A stretch of 64,000 bases of DNA from Blakeslea trispora (GCA_025331445.1 JAIWNE010000017.1:186001-250000); one strand, 5' to 3'; shown: positions 10,860 through 24,544, counted from the first letter of the stretch. A program made the numbers and translations. Notes: generated by a model not told the origin, from the sequence alone.

Positions 10860-11926
10860 ATTTTACCCAATTTTGCACTATACCAGTTTTATAAATAAAC
10901 TTTACCCTATTTTTTCTTTCTTTCTTATAAATGTTGTAAAATGAAGTTGCCAATTTAGAATTCAACAAAGGTACAAAAGTGGTGTCGTACTGAATGCATA
11001 AATTCTTCACGTAAATTTGAAACGAGGTATAGCATAATCAAACAAAGAAACTTCTGCAATAGGTGCAGTGCCTATAAATAAAGCGAATGCAAACTCGATC
11101 TGAAGTGACATATCTGCCACTAGCTTAACTAATGCTAGTTTGAGAGTTTGCTTCTGTCTTTTCTTTTTTCTTTGAACCAGCGTAAAACGAGCTGCCTAGT
11201 CTTGATTATTTAATTTATAACCTGTGAAAAATTACCCACTTGTAAATGAAACAGTAATGAGAATAAGGGAAAATACGTATACATGTTAAAAGTGGTAAAC
11301 TTATTTCTTTTTTACTGGCTGATGTAGTGACTTCAGTGCTATTATAGCTGCTGTGGACGTTTTACACGTACTCTCCGACATCCAAATTTATTGAGGATCT
11401 TGATGTTTTTGAGCAGGTTGTGAGAAGAACACACTTCAACCTTATTACCAATATATACACTATTGCTTACCGCGTGAACTTATTCAAAGGTATGAATAAG
11501 CTGCTGTCGTCAGGACTGGCTGACAACTCAGCATAGTCAATTACCACAGGGCAAATTCGTCAAGCGAATTTTGCGTATTACCAGAGCAATCATTGAAAGT
11601 ATATGGCGGGGTCGTCGCATCCCATTCAGCAGTTGTAGAAAATACATTCCACAAGAGCTTCATTTTCATCTTGTAAGTTTACAAACTTTTCAGTTGTGTC
11701 AAGCTTATTGGTATTTAATCTTCACATGCAACCAATAGTGCATTTGGTGGCCATTGACTAGTGTATCTATGTTCCTGAACATTTGAAAGCTAATACATGA
11801 TGTCACAAGGATCTATCTAATGACGAAATGGTACACACACACACACACAAAATAATGCATAAATCTAGTGTCACCTCCCCCTTTTTTTAAATCATCATAA
11901 CGAAAACTCAGCAAAAATGTTTATGT
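10860..11926. other. Convergent intergenic region between GST and the remodeller
   Basis: No gene seen. It contains a (CA)n microsatellite at about 11831-11848, and both flanking genes end into it. Confidence 0.5.
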
Positions 11927-14900
11927 TTATTGCTTTTTAGGATAACCAGCCAAATATTGCATGGGTTGATTGGTCGCTACATTTCCTGTTTGAGATGGTG
12001 TTGGAGGCAAAGGAAGAGGATAGCTAGGTGGCATGAGTCTGGCAAACTGATCCTTTGCCTTTGCACGAGCTGCCAATTGTTCTTCTGCCAAGGCCTTTCT
12101 TTCAGCCTCTTGATCACTCAGCAACTTGGTCAATTTGTCCTGATAGTCACGCTGAATTCTCTGTTCTTCCATCTCTTGATTCTTTTGAAGTCTTGCGCGT
12201 TGAAGTTCTGCAACATAGCTGATCATCTCTTGTTCCATATAGCGTTTCATCTCCTGAATGGCTTTCAAAAGAACATCGTGTTTTCGAGCAAAAAAATGAT
12301 CAATCAGAGCATTGGGATAACCCAGTGTTGCCTCAATTTGACGCTCTTGAGTTGATTCAAGATTAAAGGTGGCAAGGGCTTCCGTAGTAAACCGATTGAA
12401 CACTTCTTGATAGACGTTATTGAATTTGTCAGCCGATGCTTTGTAGCCAGCATACTCATTCATAAAGAACTGTTGAAAGGATTGGACATATCTTCTTGAC
12501 ATATAGTAAAGTTGATTATATTTGTGGACCTTGTACTGATCTGGTAAAGGTGGTAGAGGAGCAGGAGCAAGAGAGGCTGGTGGTGGGTTATTTGCTGCAG
12601 AGAGATTAATGTGCGTATGAGTAGGATGCTGAAGAGATGGTGGCTGAGAAGAAGAGGAAGACACTGGCTTTACTGCAGAATATTTGTGCATCTTATCCAC
12701 CTGTTGCAGTTGCTGTTGTTGCTGATGCAATGGTTGTTGTTGTTGTTGCTGATGCAATGGTTGTTGTTGTTGTTGCTGATGCAATGGTTGTTGTTGTTGT
12801 TGCTGATGCAATGGTTGCTGTTGTTGTTGCTGATGCAATGGTTGCTGTTGTTGCTGATGCAGTGGTTGCTGTTGTTGCTGATGCAATGGTTGTTGTTGTT
12901 GTTGCTGATGCAATGGTTGCTGTTGTTGTTGCTGATGCAGTGGTTGCTGTTGTTGCTGATGCAATGATTGCTGTGATGGAGGGAAAAAGTTGGATGTGGG
13001 TAAAATATGAGTAAAAGTATTAGAAGAAAGTGTGGTCGAGGGATAAGATGGTAATGATTGACGCATAGGCCCATTCTCTAAATCTTCAAGTTCTTCCACA
13101 TCAATCACCATGGGTTCTTCCACATACACAAAATCTTCATCTTTTTCCTTTTGTTTTTTTGGCTGATCTTCACTCTGCTTCTCTGTATAAGTAATATGAG
13201 CTCTCTTACGAGCACCCCGACCTAGATTCTGCTCGGCTATTATCTTTTCAGCTTTCTTCTTTTCAGCTGCAGCTTGTTGCTCCTTTAAGAATTTATTCCA
13301 AAAGTCGGATTCTTTCTTTTCCTCTTCCTCTACCTCATTTTCATTCAGCTCCTTCACGGTGCCATCCACTTGCCAGACTTGTGCAAATGAAAAGTTCATG
13401 CCACCATTCTCTCTCTTGCTTTCCTCTTCCGATTCCTTGATCTCTTGTATTTGTTGTTCTGTAGCCACTTGACGGTACTGTTCACGATTCAGCAGATTGT
13501 CAATGGCTGCGTCATCATAGGTAATGTCCTTGGAATTGTCATCAGCAAAGAGGGCTTCTGTACCGAACTTCAAGATCGATTCAATATCCTCCAATTTTTC
13601 CTCTTCATCTCCTCTCATACGTTCTACCACCACATGTTCCAATGCCATCTTTTTCTTACCAATCTGAAGTACCTTTTCCTCAATGGTAAGACGGGTCATC
13701 AAGCGATAAATCAAAACCATCTTGGTCTGTCCAATACGATGAGCACGACTGATGGCTTGAAGATCAGCGTAGGGATTAAAATCAGAATCCCAAATGATAA
13801 CCGTGTCTGCCGTTGTCAGATTGATACCCACACCACCTGCTCGAGTGGACAACAAGAAGACATCGAGTTGAGAGTCCGGAGCATTAAAGGCATCAATACT
13901 TCGAACACGATCCCGTTCACGTGTAGAGCCATCAATACGCGTATAGAGAATATGTTCATACTGGAAATAGTCTTCCAGTATATCTAATGTACGTGTCATG
14001 GTCGAGAAGATCAAGATACGATGGCCCTTTTGTTTCAACTTGGGAAAGATCTGATGAAACAGCTTGAGTTTGGCGCAGGCATCAATCATGTTCTTTTGTG
14101 TCAGATCAGCTGAGGGTTGAGGCTTTTCAACACCATCCAATAGATAAGGATGGTTTAGGTTCTTGCGTAGATTCATGAAGATGCTTGTGAGACCCTTCTG
14201 TCGTTTGTAGCCCGAGGTCATAGCCAAGGTCTCATGAATCTCTCGACTAATACACTGCTTATAGACTTCCTTTTGAAGTGGTGTCATGGAGACAGGCACA
14301 ATCAACTCGTACTTGGGCGGTAACTTCTTGAGTACCTCTTCCTTTGTTCTTCTAAGAAAATGAGGTCGTAGGCGAGCATGAAGTTCCTCCACCTGAGCTG
14401 TGGTCATCTCTTCATAGTTGGAGGCTTCAATCCCTTTGAACTCCTTTGGATGAATGAAATGCATGATATTGAAGAGTTCACGAAGGTTATTTTGAAGGGG
14501 AGTGCCTGTCAACAAGACAGTATGATCAATTCGAAGAGAATGCAAGGTCTTGAACAGATGGGATTCATCATTCTTCAGACGCTGAGATTCATCCACAATT
14601 AAGACTGGCCAAAAGGCTGAGTGTAAAGGGGACGATCCCATCACAGATTCATATGTAGCCACGACGGCATGACAACGAATGCGTCGATGCTTGTCTATGA
14701 TTTCATTTTGCAAGGCCAAATCACGGGCTGCACCGTAACCAAAGAAGGGAGCGACAATCATGTCTGGAGCCCATTTTGCGAATTCTCGAATCCAATTGGT
14801 GGCTGTACTGTTGGGTACCACAATCAAAAATGGAAAGATATCAAACTTCTTGAACAGAAAGTTCAAAAACGAAATGATCTGGATTGTCTTTCCCAAGCCC

Positions 14901-16643
14901 ATATCATCTGCCAAAATACAAGATTGTTTCTTTTCCCATTGATAGATCAGCCAGTTAAGTGCTTCCAGTTGATGCTTCATCAGTGTGCCATTCTTGATAA
15001 ATTCAGGTTGTTCTTTTAAGGCATGCTTTTCATAACCCTCTGCTGTAGCTGCCGTACGTACATTTTTAATCAAATTTTCCATGCCTTTAGCACTCTGTAC
15101 CTTGCTAGCTTTCTTGTAACGTTCAAGTGCCTGAATATATTCTGTATATTGTTCCTTTTCATCTTCTGAAGGTGGTTCATCCCAAACAGCTTTAGATTGA
15201 AGAGGTTAGATGTATGTATATAAAAGAAGGGGTGTTTTTATGCTTACCATCAGCATATTCAGTGTCTTTAAAGACAGCCAAGACACGCTTGACTTTTGAC
15301 TGTGCTTTATCTTCCCATTCAACATTCAAGATACGATCTATCACTGACCAATCCTCGGATATAGGAGGAATACCCTTTTCTTCCTTCCGCTTCAGATAGC
15401 CTCTATAAAGAGTAGGACTGAAAGCTTGGATCCAATCTTGCAAGACCCAGGTAGCATGACGAAAGGACTTGTCTTTCCACTTGATCAGCAGCTCTTTTCC
15501 TACCTTATTCTCGGATCGTTCACTTACAATACTCTGGGGTGTCCAGCTACCAAAAGCTAGACATTCGATGCACAGCCCAGATTGATAGAGTGAGTCCAGA
15601 TCTTGGTGTTGCATAGTGTCTTTAAGCGAGGGCGAAACGTGACTCGAGAGACAGCCATGATGAAAGCCTCTGAAACAGGTAGAGCAACGAAAGGATACTT
15701 TTTGATTCTCTTCATTGCCTTCTTTTATCAATAGGTTCTTAGAACATTTGGAACATTTGTGGTTGAGGGAACATTTGGGACATTTGAATTTGCCAGTCTC
15801 TCGATCAATGGTGCGTGTATTCGAGATACAGTTGTTGTGTACGGTTAGAGAGCAATGATGACATAACAGCAATCTTAGTCGTCTCTCTTCTTTGCCTATC
15901 TGAACCTCTTGTTGGCTGTTACAATCGCCTGCTCTTTTACAGTTAAAACAGAGAAGAGAATGGTGTTGAATGAATTCTCTGTTTGTATAAAGAGGGATGG
16001 TAAAGGTAGATTTAGTGGCTGATCGATATACTTTGGGTAGTCGGTTGAGATGCTTAAAGTCTTCTTGGTAAGACTTTGGTTTTGTAACCTGTCTACCACT
16101 TGCTGTAGCCAGAGGTGTGTCGTTTTCTTCGTCTGAAGAAGAATAGGCTTTTTCACTCTCTGATGATGGAGCTCGACGTTTTCTCAAGTTGCGTGACAAA
16201 ATTACCAAATCCTCAACATCGTCTTCGTCGTCTTTAGCGAATAAGGGTGCGTTTTCTTGAATAGATTGTTTAGACTTATAACTAGGTAACAACACATCTT
16301 TTAGGGGGCCTAGTTGATCCTCTGTCATCTATTTCCAAGTTCTTTTTTTTAGTCATGTTTCTCCTTATCTATATTAAATGACATCCAACCTCTCTTGTTT
16401 GATTGCCTGCAAACTCAACAGTGTAGATGTCTTCTCCAATAGCTGATCTCTTGTGGCCGATGATCTGCTTGGCCGAGGAAAAGAAATAAGGCCATGGTTC
16501 AAATTTGATCTCGACTGGCTCAAACCGATCTCGTATTGACTACATTTGTTTCAAAACTTTAGTACAAAAGAAGGGCAAAAAAAAAGTGCTTGTTTGGTGC
16601 TCATGTTGCTTACAGCTTCAGAGACAGTACTGAATTTTGTCAT
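11927..16643 (-). CDS. CHD/Mi-2-like (Mit1-type) SNF2 chromatin remodelling ATPase
   Basis: Four exons: 16643-16614, 16539-16390, 16328-15248 and 15189-11927, giving 1507 residues. The first two short exons join as ...YTVEFAGNQTRE|MTEDQLGPL, so the ATG at 16328 is internal. Order: N-terminal domain; two PHD-like Cys/His clusters (about 187-246 and 252-316); a chromo-like segment (LLIKWKDKSFRHATWVLQDW, about 340-360); a SNF2 ATPase with Walker A DDMGLGKT (about 515-522), a DESQ box (about 620) in place of DEAH, LTGTPLQNN, and motif VI RAHRIGQ (about 902-908). A Gln-rich tandem repeat and a Glu/Gln/Arg coiled coil follow. ATP-driven nucleosome remodelling in the nucleus is expected. PHD plus chromo plus SNF2 points to CHD/Mi-2, and in fungi to Mit1 of the SHREC silencing complex; the subfamily is inference. 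Confidence 0.9.
12705..12966 (-). repeat. Coding minisatellite, PLHQ(5-6) repeat
   Basis: Ten consecutive units of (P/S)LHQ5 or PLHQ6 are encoded by 24- or 27-bp DNA units within the remodeller gene. The units alternate between pure CAA runs and CAA/CAG mixtures, giving a patchwork of identical neighbours typical of slippage or unequal exchange. All three frames on both strands are open across it, so long open frames on the plus strand here are artefacts. Confidence 0.92.
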
Positions 16644-17104
16644 TGTCAAATAAATAAATTTTCAAAAACAAAAAAGAAAGAAAAGGCGCGCGACTCTTAA
16701 AAAAGGAAAGACAAAAAAGTACGCGCCCAATTTAAAAGTCAGACAGTGCCAGTGTGGTTTGAGAAGGATGAACACTTTGTTTGATTCGCTTTTTGAGTAA
16801 TATTTTTGAAGATACAGACTAGCCACTTTAACCGTACATAAAGCGGGGCTTTTTGAATCCATGAGCTTATTTTAGGCTATGAAGTCATGTATCGAAGTGA
16901 CATAAGGGTTTTCCTTAAAGCTATCCAACTCAGCGAACGACTTGAGTGTAGCTATAAAACTGATTTGATGGACTACGTATTCATCTTGCTGCTTGAATAG
17001 CTGAGAAAAGCAAGGATCAAGTATGTCAAATATGGTGTGTTGTCACTGAGTTGCAAATGAATTTCATCAGAATGCAAGAATTGAATCTCAAGGGGTGAAA
17101 AGCT

Positions 17105-17248
17105 TTAGCTGAATTTCTTCAGTTCATCAACAAAGTCTTTTGGTTGAAGAGTCTTTAACTGTGCGCGTCTTTCCATCTCAAGCATTTGATTATCATTAAA
17201 GTATGTTTTTTGATGACGATTTTGACCCGTGGTGTTGCTGGTATTCAT
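17105..17248 (-). CDS. Possible small protein, 47 aa
   Basis: A single ATG-to-TAA frame of 48 codons lies on the minus strand in the 2.2-kb gap between the remodeller and the chitin synthase. It is hydrophilic, Asn/Gln/Lys-rich and non-repetitive, with a helical tail (LEMERRAQLKTLQPKDFVDE). I recognise no family. Composition unlike the surrounding AT-rich DNA and its clean start argue for it; its length and lack of homology argue against it. Confidence 0.35.
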   Translation of the reverse strand: MNTSNTTGQNRHQKTYFNDNQMLEMERRAQLKTLQPKDFVDELKKFS

Positions 17249-18828
17249 CAACGAGAAGGTTAGTACATTTTGAGCTGTACAACTTTTACTCGCAGGCTTG
17301 TAATCTCTGATCCCTCCCTCCCTCCTCCTTTGATTTAGTTGACATATCTCTGCAAAAACTCTAAAAAAGCACTCATACTTTGGTAATGTTAGAAATGCTA
17401 CTTATTTTGATCCTCTGTATGAGGTCAATACATCTCTTCATACGTAAAAAGGATGATGCAGGTTAGTGTTAGAATAGAACGATTAATAGAATAAAATAGC
17501 TTGTCTCTTTCACTTATCTCGCCACTTTTTCCGACTGATATCTTAAAAGCGCTAGACTTTGGTAATATGTTAAGCATTAAAATAAAAAAGAATGCTTCTT
17601 CATCTAATTTTGACTTTAAATCAGTGAACATTCAATCAATTTCATTGTTTATCATTTGCTGCAATCGATTGTTATTACAGTCATGAAAGATGCATGTTGA
17701 CTATTTATACTATGAGTAGATTTGCTTTAATCAAGCTTGTTTATAGTACTACCAATTGCTCTTGGAGTTAATAGCCCTTCCCATCAAACAGGGCAAGTGC
17801 CTTTTTCTTGTTGATTTATTGTCTTATTCTGTAAGAAAGGCTTGTTGCAACGATATGTAGTACAAGAGAGCAGCGTTTGTTTGTAGAGAAACCAGCCTAT
17901 GAACATGATCCTCCTTTTTTATTTATTTATCAATAATGAATCAGGGCATTTATACTATTGAAGTCATAAATTCGTGCATCATTTAACTTGAGTCGACATT
18001 GTATTATCGTTTCTCTTTTTGCACCAAATAATAGCCCTTTACGTAAGAATAAAAGAAAACCTCAAATGAATGCCACAAAAACAATCTACAATATGAGAAG
18101 ATGATACCAGTAAATTGTGAGAGAAACAAATGATGAGGTGTATCAAGTAACATATTACTTTTAAATCAATGTATCGAATTTAAGCAAAAAAAAAAAACGA
18201 AAGGGCCAATTTGGTGTATTTGCTTATTGTTTGTCATCAACTTCTTTACAATCAAGGAGGTACACATACACACATTTTTAAAGCATTACTATTATCAAAC
18301 AAAAACAATAGTGACAGCACTCGTTATTTTCAATTTTTTTCTTAAATAATAATACTTTTAGTCAAGAAGAAAAAAAGAGGATGATTTCGAGTCTAGATTT
18401 ACTTTTTTACCTTAAAATAATCTTTGTTTTATATGCATTCATTTTTCTAAAGTGCTGCTTATTTCACATGGATGCATTTAATCAATTGAATTTTATCCTC
18501 TAAAGCACAAAATAGCTTCCCTTATGTATTAAATACAGTATTCAATGATCTATTTTATTCTCTATTGATTTTCCTTCTGTCCCTCCTTAGAAAGTTACAA
18601 CCTGTTAAAACTGTCTTTTTTTTCTGTAACTTCTAAATAAAGGAAAAAAGGGGTAAAGATGAGTAAAAATAGCGAATGATCCACCATAGCATCATTTTAT
18701 AACTCAAAAAAAAAGGGGGCAAGCATGAAAGAGCAAATAAATATCAGTATTTTGTTTCTCTTTTCCTTTAGCTTGTTCACTCTTTTTTTTTAATATACCA
18801 CCATCATTTTAATTATCGACAAGCGAAG
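17249..18828. other. Intergenic, upstream of chitin synthase
   Basis: No gene recognised in 1.6 kb of AT-rich sequence with many homopolymer runs. It presumably holds the chitin synthase promoter and long 5' leader. Confidence 0.5.
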
Positions 18829-21800
18829 ATGCAGGACGATTCGCGCATCGATTTGGCCTGCTTGTGGAATTCCTCCTCCAATCAACCACCTTCCGAAGAT
18901 AGCATCGTCAACTTATTATCCACAAGATATAAACGCAATCAACCTTACACTCGCTTAGGTCATTCAAATCTAATTGTGTTGAATCCTTACGAGCCTCTAG
19001 ACATATTGAATGATGCAACACTTCAGTCTTATGCCGATAACGGTTACAGAAGCTTAACAGAAAATAAACCTTTTATGCAGCCCCATATCTATGATTTAGC
19101 AGCTAGAGTTTATTTCCACATGCGTAGAACTGGAGAAGATCAAACTATTATTTTAAGGTAATGATAATAACTAAATAAAATAAAAAAGTAGCAATCAGAA
19201 GAAGGGGAGAAACAGAGGAGTTGAAAGAAAAAGAAGGGGGAGGAGGAGAAAAGCAAGAAAGTATAGGAGTTACGATCATATAGATTGCTGAAAAACAAAG
19301 GGCACATTGTTTATTGGAAGACTTACTTTTTTATAAACCCAGTGGTATTACTGGTTCAGGAAAATCAACGACTCGATCTCATCTATTAAATCAAATTCTA
19401 TTGCTTTCAACGCATTCAAAAAAAGAAAGCAAGCTTCAACAGCAAATCAAAAGCTCACTTGTCATTTTAGAGGCATTCGGAAACGCAAAGACAGTCCAAA
19501 ACGTGTCTGCTTCAAAATATGGTATCTTTCAAGAGTTGCAGTTTTCCGAAAGAGGTCGAATTCTCGGTGCAAAAACACTCACTTACGCATTCGACAAATC
19601 GAGAGTGACTTCAGCTCCTAAAGAAGAACGGTCACTGAACGTATTTTATTCATTGTTGGCTGGTACAAGTGCTGAAGAACAAGCGGCACTTCACATCAAT
19701 TTTCCTCCTGAATCCTTCAACTACTTGGCTCAATCCAAAACGATTAGAACACCCGAAATCAATGATGAGATTGCATTTGCTGATCTCAAGAGCTCGCTCA
19801 AGACGTGCGGTTTCAAAGCCAAGACGGTCACTCAGATATTTCAATTATTGGCTACCATCTTGCATATCGGTAATCTTCAATTTCAAGATGATTATGATGG
19901 TGGTAATCAAGCACAAGAAGCCTGTTATGTTCGGAATAGAGATGTTTTGGAATCAGTCGCTCTGATGCTTGGTGTATCTGCTAACAAGCTTGAACAATCG
20001 CTTACTTATAAATTAAGACTGATTCGCAAGGAACTCTGTACAATGTTTCTAAACACGCAAGGAGCTCTTGAGCAGAGAGATGCATTGGCTAGAGCCCTTT
20101 ATCATGTCCTTTTTCTCTGGATTGTAGAATCCATCAATACAAAGATATGCTATAATGACAGCGAGCCTGCAAACTTCATTGGCATGTTGGATCAGTTTGG
20201 TTTTCAGAACTTCAAGACGAATGGGTTTGAAGAGTTTTGCGTCAATTTTGCCAACGAACGCGTACAGCAGTTTGTCATTGAACAGCAATTCAATGAATCA
20301 GCAGCTCTCAATGCCATGATGGTTCGCGATGGCGTTCCCTTTCCTAATCTTAAGTGGATCGACAACTCAGCTTGTCTTGACCTCCTGATTGGTAAAGAGC
20401 CAGAATATGTGCGTGAGAATCATCAGCCTGTTGCCTTGGGTGGTCTATTAGGTTTAATGGATCGTGATTGCGTAAGATATCAATCAGGCGCTACAGATGC
20501 TACCAATGCCAACTTCCTCGCTAATGTACAACGTGCTTATGGTACGCATCCTTCGTTTTCCAAATCAGGACATGCCTATGCATTTGGCATCAATCATTTC
20601 TCAGGCGCGGTTCATTATACAGTTGAATCCTTTCTTGAGAAAAATTCGGATGATCTCTCTCCTGATTTTGTAAGCCTCCTTCGGGACAACAGTACCAACG
20701 CCTTTGTTTCAGCCTTGTTCGAGGGAACTGCGATGGCAACGGAATATCATCCCAAAGACGAGCGCACTATCGTCAAGGCTCAACTCACCAGCAAGCCTAC
20801 TCGTGCACCCTCTATGAAGCGAACCAATAAACGTCGTAACAACAATACAGCCCCTGACATAGTGGATACAGAAGAGCCCAAAAAACAAAAGGGAAGGGAC
20901 GCAGAAGATATGCAAGTAACGACTGTTGTTGATCAACTCTACATGACACTTTGTGACTTGTTTTGTACTATAACAGAAACACGCATGTACAACGTAATAC
21001 ATATTCGACCTAACGATACACAATCACCTGACTCCTTGGATGTCAAAAAGATCAAAGCCCAATTAAGAGCATTTCTAGTACCTGAATTGATCACGAGGGC
21101 CCCTATCAGTTATGCAAACTATTATACTTTGGATGAATTTGTACTACAGTATGAACATTTGGTTCGCTCACTAAATATCGATACATCAAGACCACCTTAT
21201 GAGCAAGTACACCATGTTCGGACCATGATGAATTGGTCTGATGTCCAGGCTTTTATTGGTAAAGAGATGGTGTGGATCTCTTATGATACTTGGAAGGAGC
21301 TCGAGGATGGCTTGCGTCTCTCTGAAAAGGCCGAACGTGAACGCGCCAAGAATGGAGATTCAAAACAGTCCTATCATGATGGTCAAGTAACTCTTATGGC
21401 AAACTCTATGGGTTATACTGAATATTATACTGATGCTCATTTAACGCCTGGTGCAACAGATGGTTACGCAAATCACCATTTGAATCCTATGCATGTATTT
21501 GAAGACACAGCCAGTTATCTGGATAGTGAAGATGGTATCAAAAGAGACATTGAAGGAAGTCAATGGGGAGAAGAGTCAGAATGGGGCATGAAGGGCCTAT
21601 CAGAAGGGTAAAGTTATTTTATATTCAAAGTAAATAGAGATATTAATCCACCTCTCTTGTAATGATATAAAGGTTTGGCCCTAATATGGATATGAGCAAA
21701 ATGGTAGAAGACTACCATACACCTCAACATGAATCTGTAGAAGAGGTGCCAATTACCGCTGTTCGTATTTGGTGGGTTCGATTCGTTTGGCTGATGACCT

Positions 21801-24544
21801 GGTGGATTCCATCCCCTTTTCTACGTTGGTTTGGTAAAATGAAGCGTGAAGATATCCAGATGGCATGGCGAGAAAAAGTGGCGCTCTGTATTATTATTTT
21901 CTTTTTCTCAGCTATCACTATCTTTGTAATTGTTGGCTTGGGCGAGGTCATATGCCCTGGTACAAGAGAAATGTATTCTCCTGCAAATGTAGGAGCTCAT
22001 AGCACACCAAATGATATGTTTGTCAGCGTACGTGGTTTAGTGTATGATGTGACCAACTTTGCTAGAAATTCTCATGGTACGCCTGGCTTTGTTGCAAGTA
22101 CAGACTCCATGGAACAACTTGCTGGGCAAGACGTATCTTATCTAGTTCCTCCTCCACTTACGGTAGCTTGTCAGGGGTTGGTTAATACAGCCACCGTCAA
22201 GATCATTCCCAACACAACGACTTCTGTTTCTAGCTTCACTCATTTCTCAGGAGATCAAACAACCGTACCAAACTCTAGTAAACTTCAAACGCCTGAATGG
22301 TACTGGAGTTATTTCTTACCTACCATGAGTATCTACAAGAAAGGAAAGCTAGTTGTCCCTATCAAACAGCTAGCAGATGATTACAAGGGTTGGACCCGAA
22401 GAGCTCTGGCTATTCATGGCAAAGTGTACGACATTCAAGATTATTTTACGACAGCAGCTATTTATGATGCTGGTACAGCACCCAATCAAAGAGGTCCCTA
22501 TCATTTCTTGAGCAAGCAGGTAGAAGAGATCTTTACGATTTTCAGTGGAAGTGATGCATCTGATAAATGGGAGCAGTATAAGAGTTCTATGTCACCTGAA
22601 GAGCAAGCAGCTAATCTAAACTGTCTTAATAACTACTTTTATATCGGTGATGTGGACGAGCGTGAATCGATACGATGTATGTTTACAAACTACATGCTCC
22701 TTGCTGCTGCCATCCTAATGTGCTCTGTCATTGCCATCAAGTTCTTGGCAGCCCTTCAATTCGGTGGTGCTCCTTTGCCTGAAGATCATGATAAGTTTGT
22801 TATCTGTCAAGTACCCTGTTACACTGAAGACGAAGAGTCGCTCAAGAAGACCATCGACTCACTTACAGTTATGAACTACGACGATAAACGTAAACTTCTC
22901 TATATCATTGCCGACGGTATGATTATGGGAAGTGGTAATGACAGACCCACACCTCGTATTGTGCTTGATGTCCTTGGTTATGATACTAAAAATGATCCTG
23001 AGCCATTGATGTTCAAGTCAATTGGTGAAGGCTCTAAGCAACTTAACTACGGTAAAGTCTATTCAGGACTGTATGAATGTGAAGGCCATGTTGTTCCCTA
23101 TATTGTGATTGTCAAGGTCGGTAAAGCTTCCGAGAGAGCTAAACCTGGTAACCGAGGCAAACGAGACTCTCAAATGATATGTATGAATTTCTTAAATAAG
23201 GTGCATTTTGATAGCGAAATGACACCATTGGAGCTTGAGATGTATCATCAGATCAAGAACGTCATTGGTGTAGACCCTTCGCTTTATGAATATATTCTCA
23301 TGGTAGATTCAGATACTGAGGTACTCCCAGATGCTCTGAATCATATGATATCGCGTATGCTTCATGATGGCCGTATTATCGGTATCTGTGGTGAAACAAA
23401 ACTGGTGAACGAAGATCGCTCTTGGACAACAATGATTCAGGTTTACGAATACTATATCTCTCACCATTTAGCAAAAGCATTCGAATCTCTATTTGGGTCA
23501 GTTACCTGTCTTCCTGGCTGTTTCTGTATGTATCGTGTGCGTACACCAGTCAAAAACGAACCTTTGATTATCTCTCCCAAAGTAATTCATGACTATTCAG
23601 ACAATCATGTAGACACATTACACAAAAAGAATTTGCTCCACTTGGGTGAAGATCGATATTTGACAACTCTGATGATGAAGCATTTCCCTCAATACAAGAT
23701 GAAGTTTACTCCACATGCACAATGTAAAACAGTAGCACCTGATCGATGGCAAATCCTTTTATCGCAACGCCGTAGATGGATTAACTCAACCATTCATAAT
23801 CTATTTGAAGTCGTCCTCTTGCCTGATCTCTGTGGTTTCTGTTGTTTCTCTATGCGATTTGTTGTATTGATTGATCTGATTGGTACACTTACTTTACCCG
23901 TCTCGGTAGTCTATATGGTATATTTGATTTATATTATTGCATCACATACAGGCCCTATCCCTGTTCTCGCACTTGCCATGTTGGCCGGTATTTATGGTCT
24001 TCAGGCTATCCTGTTTATTTTGAAACGTCAATGGCAACAAATTGGTTGGATGATTTTCTATATCCTGGCTATTCCTGTATTTTCTTTCTTTTTGCCCATC
24101 TATTCCTTCTGGCATTTTGATGACTTTTCATGGGGTAATACTCGTGTTGTCGTAGGAGACAAGAAGCAAAAGAAGATTATTGTTGCAGATGATGAAAAGT
24201 TTGATGAAAAGATGATACCATTGAAGAAATGGAGTGCTTATGAACAGGAGCTTTGGGAGATGGGATCTACAGGAAGTAAAGAGACTGGCTTGACAGGCCA
24301 TAGTTATCGAAGTCACCATTCACGTGCTTCTCGAGGCAATCAATCAGGTGTATTTGATAATCGCTCCCATTATGGTGCTAGTCAAATGGGTGAGTTTGAC
24401 TATTACCGCGGCAATCAATCTGCTATGTTTGACAATCGGTCGCATTATGCTGGCAGTCAATTAGGTGAACATGATTATTACCGTGATGCCAGCTTCTCCC
24501 CTGCGCCAGGTTGGAATAACCAACGTAATTTTTCACCCTACTAG
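18829..24544 (+). CDS. Chitin synthase with N-terminal myosin motor-like domain (class V/VII type)
   Basis: Three exons (18829-19157, 19343-21607, 21673-24544) encode 1821 residues. The motor-like part (about 1-780) has a P-loop GITGSGKS (111-118) formed across the first intron, a degenerate switch I (NVSASKYG) and a recognisable relay region (LDQFGFQNFKTNGFEEFC). After a hydrophobic pair comes a cytochrome b5-like segment (FVSVRGLVYDVTNF and AIHGKVYDIQDYF), then the Chitin_synth_2 catalytic domain with MVDSDTEVLP, GEDRYLTTLMM and QRRRW (about 1563-1567), and final membrane helices. It polymerises UDP-GlcNAc into chitin at the plasma membrane. The motor aids vesicle targeting in known class V enzymes. 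The usual C-terminal DEK_C domain is absent, replaced by a Tyr/Ser/Asn-rich tail with a 25-residue tandem repeat. The motor probably has weak or no motor activity, given the altered switch I (inference). Confidence 0.93.
24332..24481 (+). repeat. 75-bp tandem coding repeat in the chitin synthase tail
   Basis: Two adjacent 25-codon units both read RGNQS--FDNRSHY--SQ-GE-DYY, from 24332 and 24407. They are diverged at third positions, so not very recent. Such Tyr/Ser-rich tails are plausible phosphorylation or sorting regions, which is inference. Confidence 0.85.

Noticed and set aside
12611..13014. Plus-strand open frames rich in Leu/Met/Trp or Val/Ala/Asp across the remodeller repeat
   Set aside because: They are translations of the opposite strand and other frames of the CAA/CAG minisatellite, which leaves every frame open.
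15192..16328. Separate PHD-finger gene
   Set aside because: A 58-nt GT-AG intron joins it in frame to the SNF2 ATPase exon, and two short exons precede it.
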